Shown: one piece after another, positions 49,614 through 57,884 of the stretch
Layout of the letters: every line of letters starts with the position of its first letter
Position numbering within the stretch: position 1 is the first letter of the stretch
Source: Acidobacteriota bacterium
Lineage (GTDB): Bacteria > Acidobacteriota > Blastocatellia > Pyrinomonadales > Pyrinomonadaceae
NCBI GenBank assembly: GCA_016715115.1
Contig: JADKBM010000011.1
Span: forward strand, 806,001-870,000
Direction of reading: 5' to 3'
DNA: 64,000 bases
Program-made: the position numbers and the translations under genes
The notes under the pieces: model-generated
What the model was told of the DNA's origin: nothing
What the model saw: only the letters and a program-made list of their open reading frames with translations
Database searches by the model: none

Positions 49614-50848
49614 CTTTTGCCTTTGCACGCTTTCGCGTATGCCTCGAAAGCGATCTCGGCGACCTCCTTTTCGTTGAATTCCCGCAACACCTTTTCCCGT
49701 CCCGCGCTTCCGAGTCGTGTCCGAAGGCCGTCGTCGAGGCTCAAGCTACGCACCGCCGCCGCCAGCGCCGGCGCGTCGCCGGGTGCGATCAGGAGTCCGG
49801 TTTCGCCGTCGATGATCGCCTCGGGAATACCGTTGACATCGGTTGAAACGCTCGGGATTCCGAGCGACATCGCTTCGAGCAGCGAGATCGGAAGGCCCTC
49901 TACGTAACTCGGAAGCACGAAGACGTCCGCGATTCTCAAAAAACGCATCAGATCGAGGTGATTTGTGCCGATATCGGCGGACCTGATCAGGCGAAAGCGC
50001 GCTCCGAGCCCGAATTCACCGACCTTTTCCCGCTCCGCTTCACTAAGCTCCGAGTTTGTGATCCACACGAAACTGATCTTCTCACCCATCCGTTCAAGAA
50101 TTCGCGCGGCCTCCAGCACGTCCCAGCGGCCCTTCCGGTCGATAAACTGCCCGACCGAAAGCACCAGAAGTTCGTTCTCGGGGATTCCAAAGCGCATCCT
50201 CAATGCGAGGGCATCGAACTCCGCCCCGAATGCTTCCGCTACCTCGTCCGGATCGACATTCGTATACGTGACCGCCGTCCTTCCAAGGAAATCCGGCGAA
50301 ACATACGGTGCGAGGCTCTCCTTCGCGTCCCGGTTCGACGTGAAGAGCCGGAAGTTCTCCAGGCGTGACACCATCGCGAACTTCAAATTCCAGAGCCGCC
50401 GCCGCCACCCGGACGCCGTCGGCAGACGGTTGTGCATCGTCGAAAACACCGGACCGCCCGCAGACAGCACGGCGAGCGCAGTCACCGATTGCCAGGGAGA
50501 CAACTCGACGTGCAGAACGCTGTCCTTGCGATCGTAGCGATTCAAAGCGCGGATCATCGAGATTTCCGCGCGAATCTTGTTCAGATGCCTTCGGAGTTTA
50601 CGTCCGATCCCGTCGGCAGGCGCGAGATCGGCCCGGGATTCAATCAGCTCAAACCCGATGCCGGCCGCCTTACAAAAATCGAGAAACTGCGGATCCGTTC
50701 CTCGCGGAAAAACAAAACGCACCCTGCAACGGTCCATTATGCGGCGGGCTATTCCAAGGAAATAGATCTGCGCCCCGCCCCATTCAAGGTAGTTCCAAGC
50801 GAAGACAACTTCCTTCGGCAATGTTTCAGTCTGATATTCGGACTTCAA
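49610..50848 (-). CDS. Family 4 glycosyltransferase
   Basis: A 412-residue GT-B enzyme. The N-terminal domain starts near EVVFAWNYLEWGGAQIYFLG. The C-terminal donor domain has LVLSVGQFIDRKGRWDVLEA, FRLIRSADIGTNHLDLMRFL, and LPSYVEGLPISLLEAMSLGI with E-x7-E, then IPEAIIDGETGLLIAPGDA. It is the first gene of the long operon 50848 to 39319 and lies divergent from fcl with a 184-base gap. No membrane anchor is seen. Sugar specificity is unknown. Confidence 0.9.
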   Translation of the reverse strand: MKSEYQTETLPKEVVFAWNYLEWGGAQIYFLGIARRIMDRCRVRFVFPRGTDPQFLDFCKAAGIGFELIESRADLAPADGIGRKLRRHLNKIRAEISMIRALNRYDRKDSVLHVELSPWQSVTALAVLSAGGPVFSTMHNRLPTASGWRRRLWNLKFAMVSRLENFRLFTSNRDAKESLAPYVSPDFLGRTAVTYTNVDPDEVAEAFGAEFDALALRMRFGIPENELLVLSVGQFIDRKGRWDVLEAARILERMGEKISFVWITNSELSEAEREKVGEFGLGARFRLIRSADIGTNHLDLMRFLRIADVFVLPSYVEGLPISLLEAMSLGIPSVSTDVNGIPEAIIDGETGLLIAPGDAPALAAAVRSLSLDDGLRTRLGSAGREKVLREFNEKEVAEIAFEAYAKACKGKR

Positions 50849-51032
50849 GTGTTATCTCAAGGGTCGGCACAGCGACAGTTAAAGTGATCTCTGAACTTTT
50901 TCGGAAAAATTCGAAGGGAAATTCTATCAGAATCGCGGTCCGGTGTCGCGTTCCTCCCGCTAACTTGTTGATTTTATTCACTCATTGGCGAAACTTGTCG
51001 CGTTATCTCAAAATGTGTATCGTTAGGACAGT
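50849..51032. promoter_or_regulatory. Divergent promoter region GT / fcl with recurrent motif
   Basis: A 184-base gap without a gene. TTAAAGTGATCTCTGAAC at 50879-50896 is nearly identical to 36242-36259, another divergent gap of the same locus. AAAGT and ACTTT within it form an inverted repeat with a 9-base spacer. It lies only 30 bases from the start codon of the minus-strand operon and about 140 bases before fcl, so it may be an operator for the former. Confidence 0.45.
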
Positions 51033-51944
51033 ATGAAAAAGATCCTCGTGACCGGCGGATCGGGCCTTGTCGGCCGCCATCTCAGAGATATCCTGCCGGA
51101 CGCAACTTATATTTCTTCGTCGGACTGCGATCTTCGCTCCGAAGCGGACGTTAAGAGACTGTGCGGCGACGGCTGGGACCACATCGTGCATCTTGCCGCA
51201 CGCGTCGGCGGGATCATCGAAAACATCAACTTCCCCGCCGAGTTCATCGAGCAGAACCTTTTGATGAATACGCTTTTGCTCAAGTATGCGCGGCTGAACG
51301 ACGTCCCGAGACTGACCGCCGTATTGTCGACCTGCATCTATCCCGACGTTTACCCGACTTACCCTTTGCTCGAAGCGGACCTGCACAAGGGCGAACCCCA
51401 GCGAACGAATTTCCCGTATGCGATCGCCAAACGCGCGATGGCGGTGCAGATCGACGCCTACGCCAAGCAGTATGGCTTGAAATACAATTATTTGATCCCC
51501 TGCAATCTGTACGGTGAATATGACAAAGTGGATGAACAACGAAGTCATTATTTAACAGCGCTTTTGGGAAAGATTATTAAGGCAGAACGTGAAGGAAGTG
51601 CAGTGGTCAAGCTGCTCGGAACGGGCACCCCGCTCCGGCAGTTTATGTACGGCGGCGATCTTGCCCGAACCATTAAACATTGTATTGAGAGCGATTTATA
51701 CGAATCCTTTAATGTGGCGGTTGATGAAAACCGAAGCATTCGCGAGATCGCCGAGATCGCCCTTGAGGCGTGCGGCAAGTCCGATCTGAGGCTCGAATTC
51801 GACCAAACATCACCCGATGGTCAGTTTCGCAAAGACGTTTCGAACTCGCGGATGAAATCATTCATGCCTCACTTTATATTTACCGATTTAACCGTCGGTA
51901 TCAAAAAGGTTTACGACTACTACAAAGCGAACAACATTATATGA
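51033..51944 (+). CDS. fcl: GDP-L-fucose synthase
   Basis: A 303-residue SDR of the Fcl/WcaG family, which epimerises and reduces GDP-4-keto-6-deoxymannose to GDP-L-fucose. The cofactor motif is ILVTGGSGLVGRHLRDIL, and LAARVGGIIENINFPAEFIE is typical. The catalytic residues sit in LSTCIYPDVYPTYPLLE and FPYAIAKRAMAVQIDAYAKQ, and YLIPCNLYGEYDK follows. The stop overlaps the gmd start as ATGA. Usually gmd comes first; here the order is fcl then gmd. The substrate is made by the neighbour. Confidence 0.93.
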   Translation: MKKILVTGGSGLVGRHLRDILPDATYISSSDCDLRSEADVKRLCGDGWDHIVHLAARVGGIIENINFPAEFIEQNLLMNTLLLKYARLNDVPRLTAVLSTCIYPDVYPTYPLLEADLHKGEPQRTNFPYAIAKRAMAVQIDAYAKQYGLKYNYLIPCNLYGEYDKVDEQRSHYLTALLGKIIKAEREGSAVVKLLGTGTPLRQFMYGGDLARTIKHCIESDLYESFNVAVDENRSIREIAEIALEACGKSDLRLEFDQTSPDGQFRKDVSNSRMKSFMPHFIFTDLTVGIKKVYDYYKANNII

Positions 51945-52909
51945 AAAAGACCCTGATCACAGGAATCAATGGCCAGGACGGGAGTTACCTCGCGGAGTTT
52001 TTGCTCGAAAAGGGATACGAAGTTCACGGAATACTGAAACGAAACTCGGTCGCCGAAACCCAAACGACGCGGATCGAACATATCCGCGACCGGATAAATC
52101 TCTATTACGCGGACATCACCGATCTCTCTTCCCTGATCTATGTCATCAAGGAGATCCAGCCCGATGAACTCTATCATCTTGCGGCGCAGTCGCACGTACG
52201 GATTTCTTTCGACCAGCCGATCTACACGGCAAATGCGACCGGACTGAGCACAGTCAACGTGCTCGAAGCAGTTCGGCTGATGAAACCCGACATTCGCGTT
52301 TATCAGGCGTCGTCCTCGGAGATGTTCGGGAATTCGATCGACTCCGACGGTTACCAGCGCGAGAAGACGCCGATGAACCCGGTTTCCCCGTACGGCTGCG
52401 CAAAGGTCTTCTCCTACCACCTCGCGCGAAACTACCGGAACGCCTACAAGCTCTTTGTTTCCAACGGCATCCTCTTCAATCACGAAAGCCCCAGGCGAGG
52501 CACGAACTTCGTCACGAACAAGGTCTGCAAGGAAGCGGTCCGGATCTTTTACGGTCAGACCGAACGGCTCGAACTCGGAAATCTTCAGGCGACGAGAGAT
52601 TGGGGGCACGCGAAGGATTACGTCAAAGCGATGTGGCAGATCCTGCAGCTCGACTCGCCTGACGATTTCGTTTGTGCAACGGGAATCTCAAAAAGCGTCC
52701 AGGATCTTGTCGAATATGTTTTCGGAAGGCTTAACCTCGACTGGAAAGAGCGCGTTTTTGTGAATCAGCGGTACTTGAGACCCGAGGAGCTTCATAATCT
52801 CAAAGGCGATTCGACCAAGCTCCGGAACAGAACCGGTTGGCAACCCGAGTACACATTCGAGACGATGCTCGACGAAATGGTCGATTATTGGGTCGAGGAA
52901 CTAAAGTAA
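51941..52909 (+). CDS. gmd: GDP-mannose 4,6-dehydratase
   Basis: A 322-residue dehydratase converting GDP-D-mannose to GDP-4-keto-6-deoxy-D-mannose. Motifs are LITGINGQDGSYLAEFLLEK, KRNSVAETQTTRIEHI, AAQSHVRISFDQPIYTANAT, ASSSEMFGNS, VSPYGCAKVFSYHLARNYR and LFNHESPRRGTNFVTNKV. The open frame extends upstream through fcl, but ATG at 51941, which overlaps the fcl stop, starts the family sequence. With Fcl it supplies GDP-L-fucose for the polysaccharide. A mannose-1-phosphate guanylyltransferase is not in the window. Confidence 0.95.
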   Translation: MKKTLITGINGQDGSYLAEFLLEKGYEVHGILKRNSVAETQTTRIEHIRDRINLYYADITDLSSLIYVIKEIQPDELYHLAAQSHVRISFDQPIYTANATGLSTVNVLEAVRLMKPDIRVYQASSSEMFGNSIDSDGYQREKTPMNPVSPYGCAKVFSYHLARNYRNAYKLFVSNGILFNHESPRRGTNFVTNKVCKEAVRIFYGQTERLELGNLQATRDWGHAKDYVKAMWQILQLDSPDDFVCATGISKSVQDLVEYVFGRLNLDWKERVFVNQRYLRPEELHNLKGDSTKLRNRTGWQPEYTFETMLDEMVDYWVEELK

Positions 52910-53262
52910 ACCGAGATTAAGCGTTAGGTCAGATTTGCCGCCAAATCACGCGACTGGATGCAAAAGCCTGTTCTTCGCGCAAAGTCCGCCAAGATCGAGG
53001 CTGAAAAGTGGAAAAATTCGCTGAAAGCGAATCAGAGAATTGCCCGGGGTGAGCGAAGCGTAACCCCGGGTTTATAGTCAGACGGGACGCCGACCCCGTT
53101 AAGGGGGCGAAGGTAAGCCGTTGATTATTGGACCCTTGCAGCATCATAATGACGCGTTGTTCAACAAAGGGCGGCGGTCGTTTCTTTCGCCTTGCCGCAC
53201 ATTTTGTCCCCTTTTGCGACTTTCAGGAATACGGACTTTTCAGACAGACTCCTCTCTCAGGG
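52910..53262. repeat. Structured non-coding region after gmd, likely dispersed repeat
   Basis: A 353-base stretch between convergent gmd and a GT2 gene. Three hairpins lie in a row: ATTCGC/GCGAAT (53016-53032, loop TGAAA), CCCGGGGT/ACCCCGGG (53043-53070, 12-base loop GAGCGAAGCGTA, followed by TTTATAG), and CCCC/GGGG near 53093-53107. The CCCGGGGT-GAGCGAAGCG-ACCCCGGG type element recurs in many environmental bacterial genomes in my memory, which suggests a dispersed repeat, but only one copy is seen here. Open frames cross it on both strands without family matches. The second hairpin could terminate gmd. Confidence 0.5.
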
Positions 53263-54198
53263 TCAGCCAACGACGCGGTCGGCATATGTTTCGAAGAGAG
53301 GCGGCTCAGGAACCGTTTCAGCGTAGCTTCCTTCGATGTTCTTTCCGATCGCCCAGCGAATGAAAAAGACCGGAAAGGCGAGCAGCGCTTCGAATCGGTT
53401 CGGCGCGCCGTACCAGTTGGCGAGAAACCTCCGGCGAAGACTGTGTGTGTTGCCGAGATCGATGAAAAGCGTCCGAAAGAGCTTTTTCGCGCCCATCTTC
53501 CGAACCCGCGGCGGGAGATTGTTGGGTTGGCAAAAAACGCGTGCGGACGGGTCGACCAATAGCTTCCAGCCGTTGCGGCGCATCCTCGGCGTGTACTCGG
53601 CATCGCCGAAATGGGGAAACCGCTTTTCGTTCATCAGGCCGTTCTCGCGAATCGCCGCGACCGGAAAGAGAACGCAGTTGCCGACGATCAGTTCCACTTC
53701 CCAGGGTTTGGCCGGCACCGTCCAGACCGTCTGCTTGACCCAATGCCGAAATCCGCCGGAGAACGTCTCCCAACGCGGCGCGACCTGGAAGATTCTGTGG
53801 GGTTCGTCCCAAAGCAAGAGCAGCGCGCCGACGATCGAACGCGAATTCCGGCGCGCGGTCGCGATCATCCGCTGAAGGAATTCCGCGTCGAAAACCTCGT
53901 CGTCGTTGATCGTCAGAATGAAATCCGGATCGTGTTTGAGCGCCGCCTCTATCCCGCGATTCGTTCCTGCGGTGAACCACAGGTTTCCGTCGCCGGAAAC
54001 TATCTCGACCTCTGGATATGATGCCCGGATCGCTTCAGAAGTGCCGTCCGTCGACCCGTCATCGACGATGACCACGTGCACGGAGAGCCCGTCCTTATTC
54101 ACCCTCGAAAGGCTTCTCAGACACTGCAAAGTAATGTCACGCCGGTTATGGACCGGCGTGACGATTTCAACCCGCGTCAGCTTTTCTTCCGTGATCAT
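53263..54198 (-). CDS. Family 2 glycosyltransferase
   Basis: A 311-residue GT-A glycosyltransferase. It shows VEIVTPVHNRRDITLQCLRS, VVIVDDGSTDGTSEAI, GDGNLWFTAGTNRGIEAALK, and the metal-binding ILTINDDEVFD (DxD-like NDDE). LMNEKRFPHFGDAEYTPRMR lies in the acceptor part. It resembles rhamnosyl- or galactofuranosyl-type GT2 enzymes of O-antigen loci. The ATG at 54198 overlaps the wzc stop as ATGA. A weakly hydrophobic stretch near the C-terminus (LLAFPVFFIRWAIG) may associate with the membrane. Confidence 0.88.
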   Translation of the reverse strand: MITEEKLTRVEIVTPVHNRRDITLQCLRSLSRVNKDGLSVHVVIVDDGSTDGTSEAIRASYPEVEIVSGDGNLWFTAGTNRGIEAALKHDPDFILTINDDEVFDAEFLQRMIATARRNSRSIVGALLLLWDEPHRIFQVAPRWETFSGGFRHWVKQTVWTVPAKPWEVELIVGNCVLFPVAAIRENGLMNEKRFPHFGDAEYTPRMRRNGWKLLVDPSARVFCQPNNLPPRVRKMGAKKLFRTLFIDLGNTHSLRRRFLANWYGAPNRFEALLAFPVFFIRWAIGKNIEGSYAETVPEPPLFETYADRVVG

Positions 54199-56696
54199 TG
54201 CCCTTCGTCATCGTGACGATAATAATCTTGGTGGTAATACGTTTGATAGTAATAGTAGTCGTTCTGAGATCGCAGATTGACGTTGTTGAGCACTACGCCC
54301 AAGACCTTCGCACCGACATCCTGAAGAAACTGGCGGGCGCGACGGACAACCTGGCGGGAACTCTTTCCCGAATGGACGACGAGAATCACGCCGTCGACCA
54401 TCGACGCGATCAAAACGCCGTCCGTGAACGAAGCGATCGGCGGCGAATCGACGACGACATGTGTGAAATTATCCTGCATCACCTTCAGAAAATTGGTCAT
54501 CTGCTCAGAACCGATCAGTTCCGCCGGATTCGGCGGGATCGGTCCCGACGGCAACAAGTGGAGTTTCGCGTCGTCGTCATACTGAACCGTTTCGACGATT
54601 TCCGCAGGCGTCATTTCGCTTGAGAGAATGGTACTCAAGCCCTGCGCGTTGCTGATCCCGAAAACGCTGTGCAGGCGCGGCCGGCGCATATCGGCGTCGA
54701 TCACGAGCACTTTCGCGCCGGTCTGCGCGAGGCTGATCGCGGTGTTGACGGCGGTCGTCGTTTTTCCTTCGGCCGGAAGGCTCGAGGTAACGAGCAGCGA
54801 TTTGGGTGCGTGCCCGGCGGTCGAAAGCAGGATCGAGGTCCTGAGTTGCCTGTACGCTTCCGCCAGGGACGAACGCGGATCGTTATTGATCAGCAATTCG
54901 GTGCTCCCTTTCGGTTCCTGCTCCTCTCCATTTGCCCCAACGAGCAGCAATCGCCGCTTCGGCATCGAATCGATCGTCGGGATCGCGGCCAGAGCCGGCA
55001 GTTGCAGAAGGCTTTCGACTTCCTCTGTCGAATGGATCGTATCGTCGAGGTATTCGAGGAACAACGCGAGTCCGGCGCCGAACAGAGTCGACAGGACCAA
55101 CGCCGCGAGCACCGTCATCAAGCGCCGCGGCGCGATCGGAACTTCGGGCGGGATCGCGATCTCCGCGATGCTGATATTGTTATCGGACCCTTGCGAAACG
55201 ATGATGTTAGAACTCTGCTGCTGGTTGAGATCCTTGAGAAAACCTTTGTTGGTCTCGAGGTTCTGCTCCAAAAGCCTGATATTGATCGCCGCGCCGTTCT
55301 GCGACTGTGCCTGATTGTATTGTTCGCTGAAAGCGGCGCGGATCTTGTCCTCCTGGCCTTTCGACTGTACGTATTTCGTGCGCAGATTGTCGAGGATCGT
55401 CTGCGAAGCGCGCGTCCGAAAGTCCTTGAGGTCCTTTTCGTTCTTGTCCTGCGCTTCCTTGAGTCCGTTGTTCAGGGTCTCGATCTTCTTGTCGATCTCT
55501 TGAACTTCCGGCGCCGAATCGCGGTATTCGACGAGCAGCTTTTCCTTTTCCGCCCGTAGCTGCGTAACCATTTCCATCGTCCGGTTGCGGATTGTCCGGA
55601 TATCGTTCTCGCGCTCGGTCGTGTACCGGATCACCTCGGCTTCAGCCAGAGAATTCAGTTGATCGGGCGAATTCCGAACGGCGTTGTACTGGGCCTCGGC
55701 ATTCTTGCGGAGATTCTCCGAATCGAGAAGCTGTTTGTTCAGTCCTTCGAGGCGCTGGAGAACGATCGTCGAACGCTCGTCAAGATCGATGATCCCGGAC
55801 GTGCGCTTGAGTTCGACAAGTTTCACCTCGTCGCTCTTGATCTGGGTTTGCAGGTCCGCGATCCGGTCGTCGAGGAAATCGCTCGTCTTTTTGCTGGTTC
55901 CGGAACGTCTTTCCTGATTTTGCTTGGAGAAAACACTGGCGATTCCATTGACGACATTTGCGGCCAGATCCGAATTCGAGTGACGGAACGAAACATTTAT
56001 CAGACGCGTTTCCTTCACCGTTTGGCGGGATTCCCGCACCGGCTCGACCGTCAGGTTCTTGCGGATAACGTCGATGAACGGCGCCAGCCGGATCGCTTCG
56101 GCGATTTCTTCTCCGGTCGCCGAAGAACCTCCGGCGGCATCGCCCAGCGTCTTTTCATCCTTTTTCTTGGTGTCGCTCGCGAGCCCTATGGTTTTGAGGA
56201 ATGAGCGCCACGCCGAGGTCGATTCTTCGGCCTTTGCCGCCTGAAACTCCTTGTTGCCGTCGAGGTTCAATTCCTTGACCGCGCGTCGAAGCAGCGTCTC
56301 GCTCGTCAGCAGCTGGAGCTGGGTGTTGAAGTACGCCGGATCCGGGTTGGTCACGCTGACGCGGCGTTCGCTGGTCACGAGATCCGGATTCGTTTGCTCA
56401 AGATCGACCTGGACCGTTGCGGTCGCCTGATAGATGTTCGGGCGCCGCGCCATATAGATCGCGGTCAGGGTCGTTATCAGCACCGTGATACCGATCACCA
56501 GCCAGAGTCGCTTGCGGATCGCCCGCCAGTAATCGATGAGCTGCATTCCCTCTTGGGCGTACAACTCGCGATACCCGCCGTAACCGCCCGGCTGCGACGG
56601 CATCTCGACATTGTAGGGACGTTCGATTTCCGTTCGCTCGGGGGCTTGCTTTTTAATGATCTCGCGACTCTCTTTCATAGATTCGTATGACGGCAC
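54195..56696 (-). CDS. wzc: Polysaccharide copolymerase and tyrosine autokinase (Wzc-like)
   Basis: An 833-residue protein. A soluble N-terminal part (1-50) is followed by the Wzz domain with a first membrane helix (IRKRLWLVIGITVLITTLTA), a long periplasmic coiled-coil region (about 200-520), and a second helix near 560 (RRLMTVLAALVLSTLFGAGL). The cytoplasmic BY-kinase has Walker A SLPAEGKTTTA (Lys645), Walker A' LVIDADMRRPRL and Walker B HVVVDSPPI. The C-terminus is a tyrosine cluster (NDYYYYQTYYHQDYYRHDDE) for autophosphorylation. It controls chain length and export with Wza. The start is uncertain: GTG at 56696 directly after the wza stop, or ATG at 56678. Confidence 0.93.
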   Translation of the reverse strand: MPSYESMKESREIIKKQAPERTEIERPYNVEMPSQPGGYGGYRELYAQEGMQLIDYWRAIRKRLWLVIGITVLITTLTAIYMARRPNIYQATATVQVDLEQTNPDLVTSERRVSVTNPDPAYFNTQLQLLTSETLLRRAVKELNLDGNKEFQAAKAEESTSAWRSFLKTIGLASDTKKKDEKTLGDAAGGSSATGEEIAEAIRLAPFIDVIRKNLTVEPVRESRQTVKETRLINVSFRHSNSDLAANVVNGIASVFSKQNQERRSGTSKKTSDFLDDRIADLQTQIKSDEVKLVELKRTSGIIDLDERSTIVLQRLEGLNKQLLDSENLRKNAEAQYNAVRNSPDQLNSLAEAEVIRYTTERENDIRTIRNRTMEMVTQLRAEKEKLLVEYRDSAPEVQEIDKKIETLNNGLKEAQDKNEKDLKDFRTRASQTILDNLRTKYVQSKGQEDKIRAAFSEQYNQAQSQNGAAINIRLLEQNLETNKGFLKDLNQQQSSNIIVSQGSDNNISIAEIAIPPEVPIAPRRLMTVLAALVLSTLFGAGLALFLEYLDDTIHSTEEVESLLQLPALAAIPTIDSMPKRRLLLVGANGEEQEPKGSTELLINNDPRSSLAEAYRQLRTSILLSTAGHAPKSLLVTSSLPAEGKTTTAVNTAISLAQTGAKVLVIDADMRRPRLHSVFGISNAQGLSTILSSEMTPAEIVETVQYDDDAKLHLLPSGPIPPNPAELIGSEQMTNFLKVMQDNFTHVVVDSPPIASFTDGVLIASMVDGVILVVHSGKSSRQVVRRARQFLQDVGAKVLGVVLNNVNLRSQNDYYYYQTYYHQDYYRHDDEGQ

Positions 56697-57650
56697 TTAT
56701 CGGATCAGGATCGGGAGGTTGCTGAATCCGCCGGTCACGCCGTCGGTGACCTTTTTGACGATCGCCGCAAACTTGTCTTCGGAAACTGCAACGATGTCTC
56801 CCGGCATTAGGAACGGATCGGCGATCTTCCCTTTTTCAATTTCCTTGATGTTGTAAACAGCCTCTTCCCAATCCAAACTGTCGGGTTTCTGCCGGAAAAC
56901 CCGGATCTTGTCCTTCTGTGACGACGGCGCGAAGCCCTCGGCGGAGGCGATGATCTGGCGCAAAGTACGCGGCTCCTTGACCTTTACCTCGCCCTGCTTG
57001 TTGACGTTTCCGTAGACAAAGATCGAGTCGGCCTCAAGGACCGAGACGACGTCGCCGGGCTGCATCACCATATTGCGCTTGCCTTCCTGAACGTCGCGGA
57101 TCTTGAAATTCATCAGCGCGAACTGTTCGGGCGTCGCGACCGCGTCCATACTCAGACGGCACGCCGCGGAACTTCCGAGCCGTGCGACGAGCAGCCGCGA
57201 ACCCGCCTCTTTGTTCGGTCCGCCCGCGAAGGACAGCAGTTCGAGCAAAGGAATTCGGCGGCTGACGAAGAAATTCCCCGGTTTTTCGACCGCGCCCATA
57301 ACGCCGAACGACTGCGAACGCTGTTCCGCGACGACGACATTGACATAAGGATTCTTCAGAAAACTCCGGTAATCCTCTTCGATGATCGCCTTCAGTTCGC
57401 GTTCGGTCTTGCAATAGGCGTCGATCGGTTTCGTCGCCCGCGGCAGGATGATGGTTCCGTCGGGATTGATCGAAACCCGCGTATTCAGCTCCGAATGCTT
57501 GAAGACCGTGACGTCGAGCACGTCCTGATATCCGATCCGGTAGCGGTCGTCACGCGTTCCGGCCCCGGGGATCGCGCCCTGCGCCGAAACGAACGTCGAG
57601 ACCGACAAAACCGCAAGCGAAACCGAAAAAATAAATCGTAACGCGTTCAT
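56697..57650 (-). CDS. wza: Polysaccharide export protein (Wza-like)
   Basis: A 317-residue outer-membrane polysaccharide export protein. A signal peptide begins MNALRFIFSVSLAVLSVSTF and ends near VSAQG, without a lipobox Cys, unlike E. coli Wza. The Poly_export domain shows YRIGYQDVLDVTVFKHSELN, VSINPDGTIILPRATKPIDA, and YVNVVVAEQRSQSFGVMGAV. Two SLBB-like domains follow (ALMNFKIRDVQEGKRNMVMQ, PGDVVSVLEADSIFVYGNVN). ATG at 57650 has GGGAGAAG 6 bases upstream; an upstream frame adds 36 residues before the signal and is unlikely. It heads wza-wzc-GT2. Confidence 0.9.
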   Translation of the reverse strand: MNALRFIFSVSLAVLSVSTFVSAQGAIPGAGTRDDRYRIGYQDVLDVTVFKHSELNTRVSINPDGTIILPRATKPIDAYCKTERELKAIIEEDYRSFLKNPYVNVVVAEQRSQSFGVMGAVEKPGNFFVSRRIPLLELLSFAGGPNKEAGSRLLVARLGSSAACRLSMDAVATPEQFALMNFKIRDVQEGKRNMVMQPGDVVSVLEADSIFVYGNVNKQGEVKVKEPRTLRQIIASAEGFAPSSQKDKIRVFRQKPDSLDWEEAVYNIKEIEKGKIADPFLMPGDIVAVSEDKFAAIVKKVTDGVTGGFSNLPILIR

Positions 57651-57884
57651 AAAATCTTCTCCCAACTTATTTTTCACAAGGATTTTCCGACGAACCTTTT
57701 GATTCTCGCGGTATTTGAATGGTTTGTTGCGTTTTCCGAGCCGGCGGACATTAACCAAAAATAACCTCTAAAGTAACTTAAGAACCAACATTTTAGCAAA
57801 TTCAGTAATTAATGAACAATCGCCGGATCAGACCGCTTAATTTTGCCCTCGAATTAAGTTAAACTTTTGAACTCAAACGCCATC
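57651..57884. promoter_or_regulatory. Divergent region wza / mutS with extended -10 promoter
   Basis: A 234-base AT-rich gap without a gene. On the minus strand TGCTAAAAT (complement of 57790-57798) is an extended -10 element, with TTGTTC about 18 bases upstream as a weak -35; wza transcription would start near 57783 with a leader of about 130 bases. Just downstream, TAAAGTAACTTAAGAAC at 57769-57785 shares 12 of 17 positions with the motif in the two other divergent gaps of the locus. No clear mutS promoter is seen. Confidence 0.45.
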
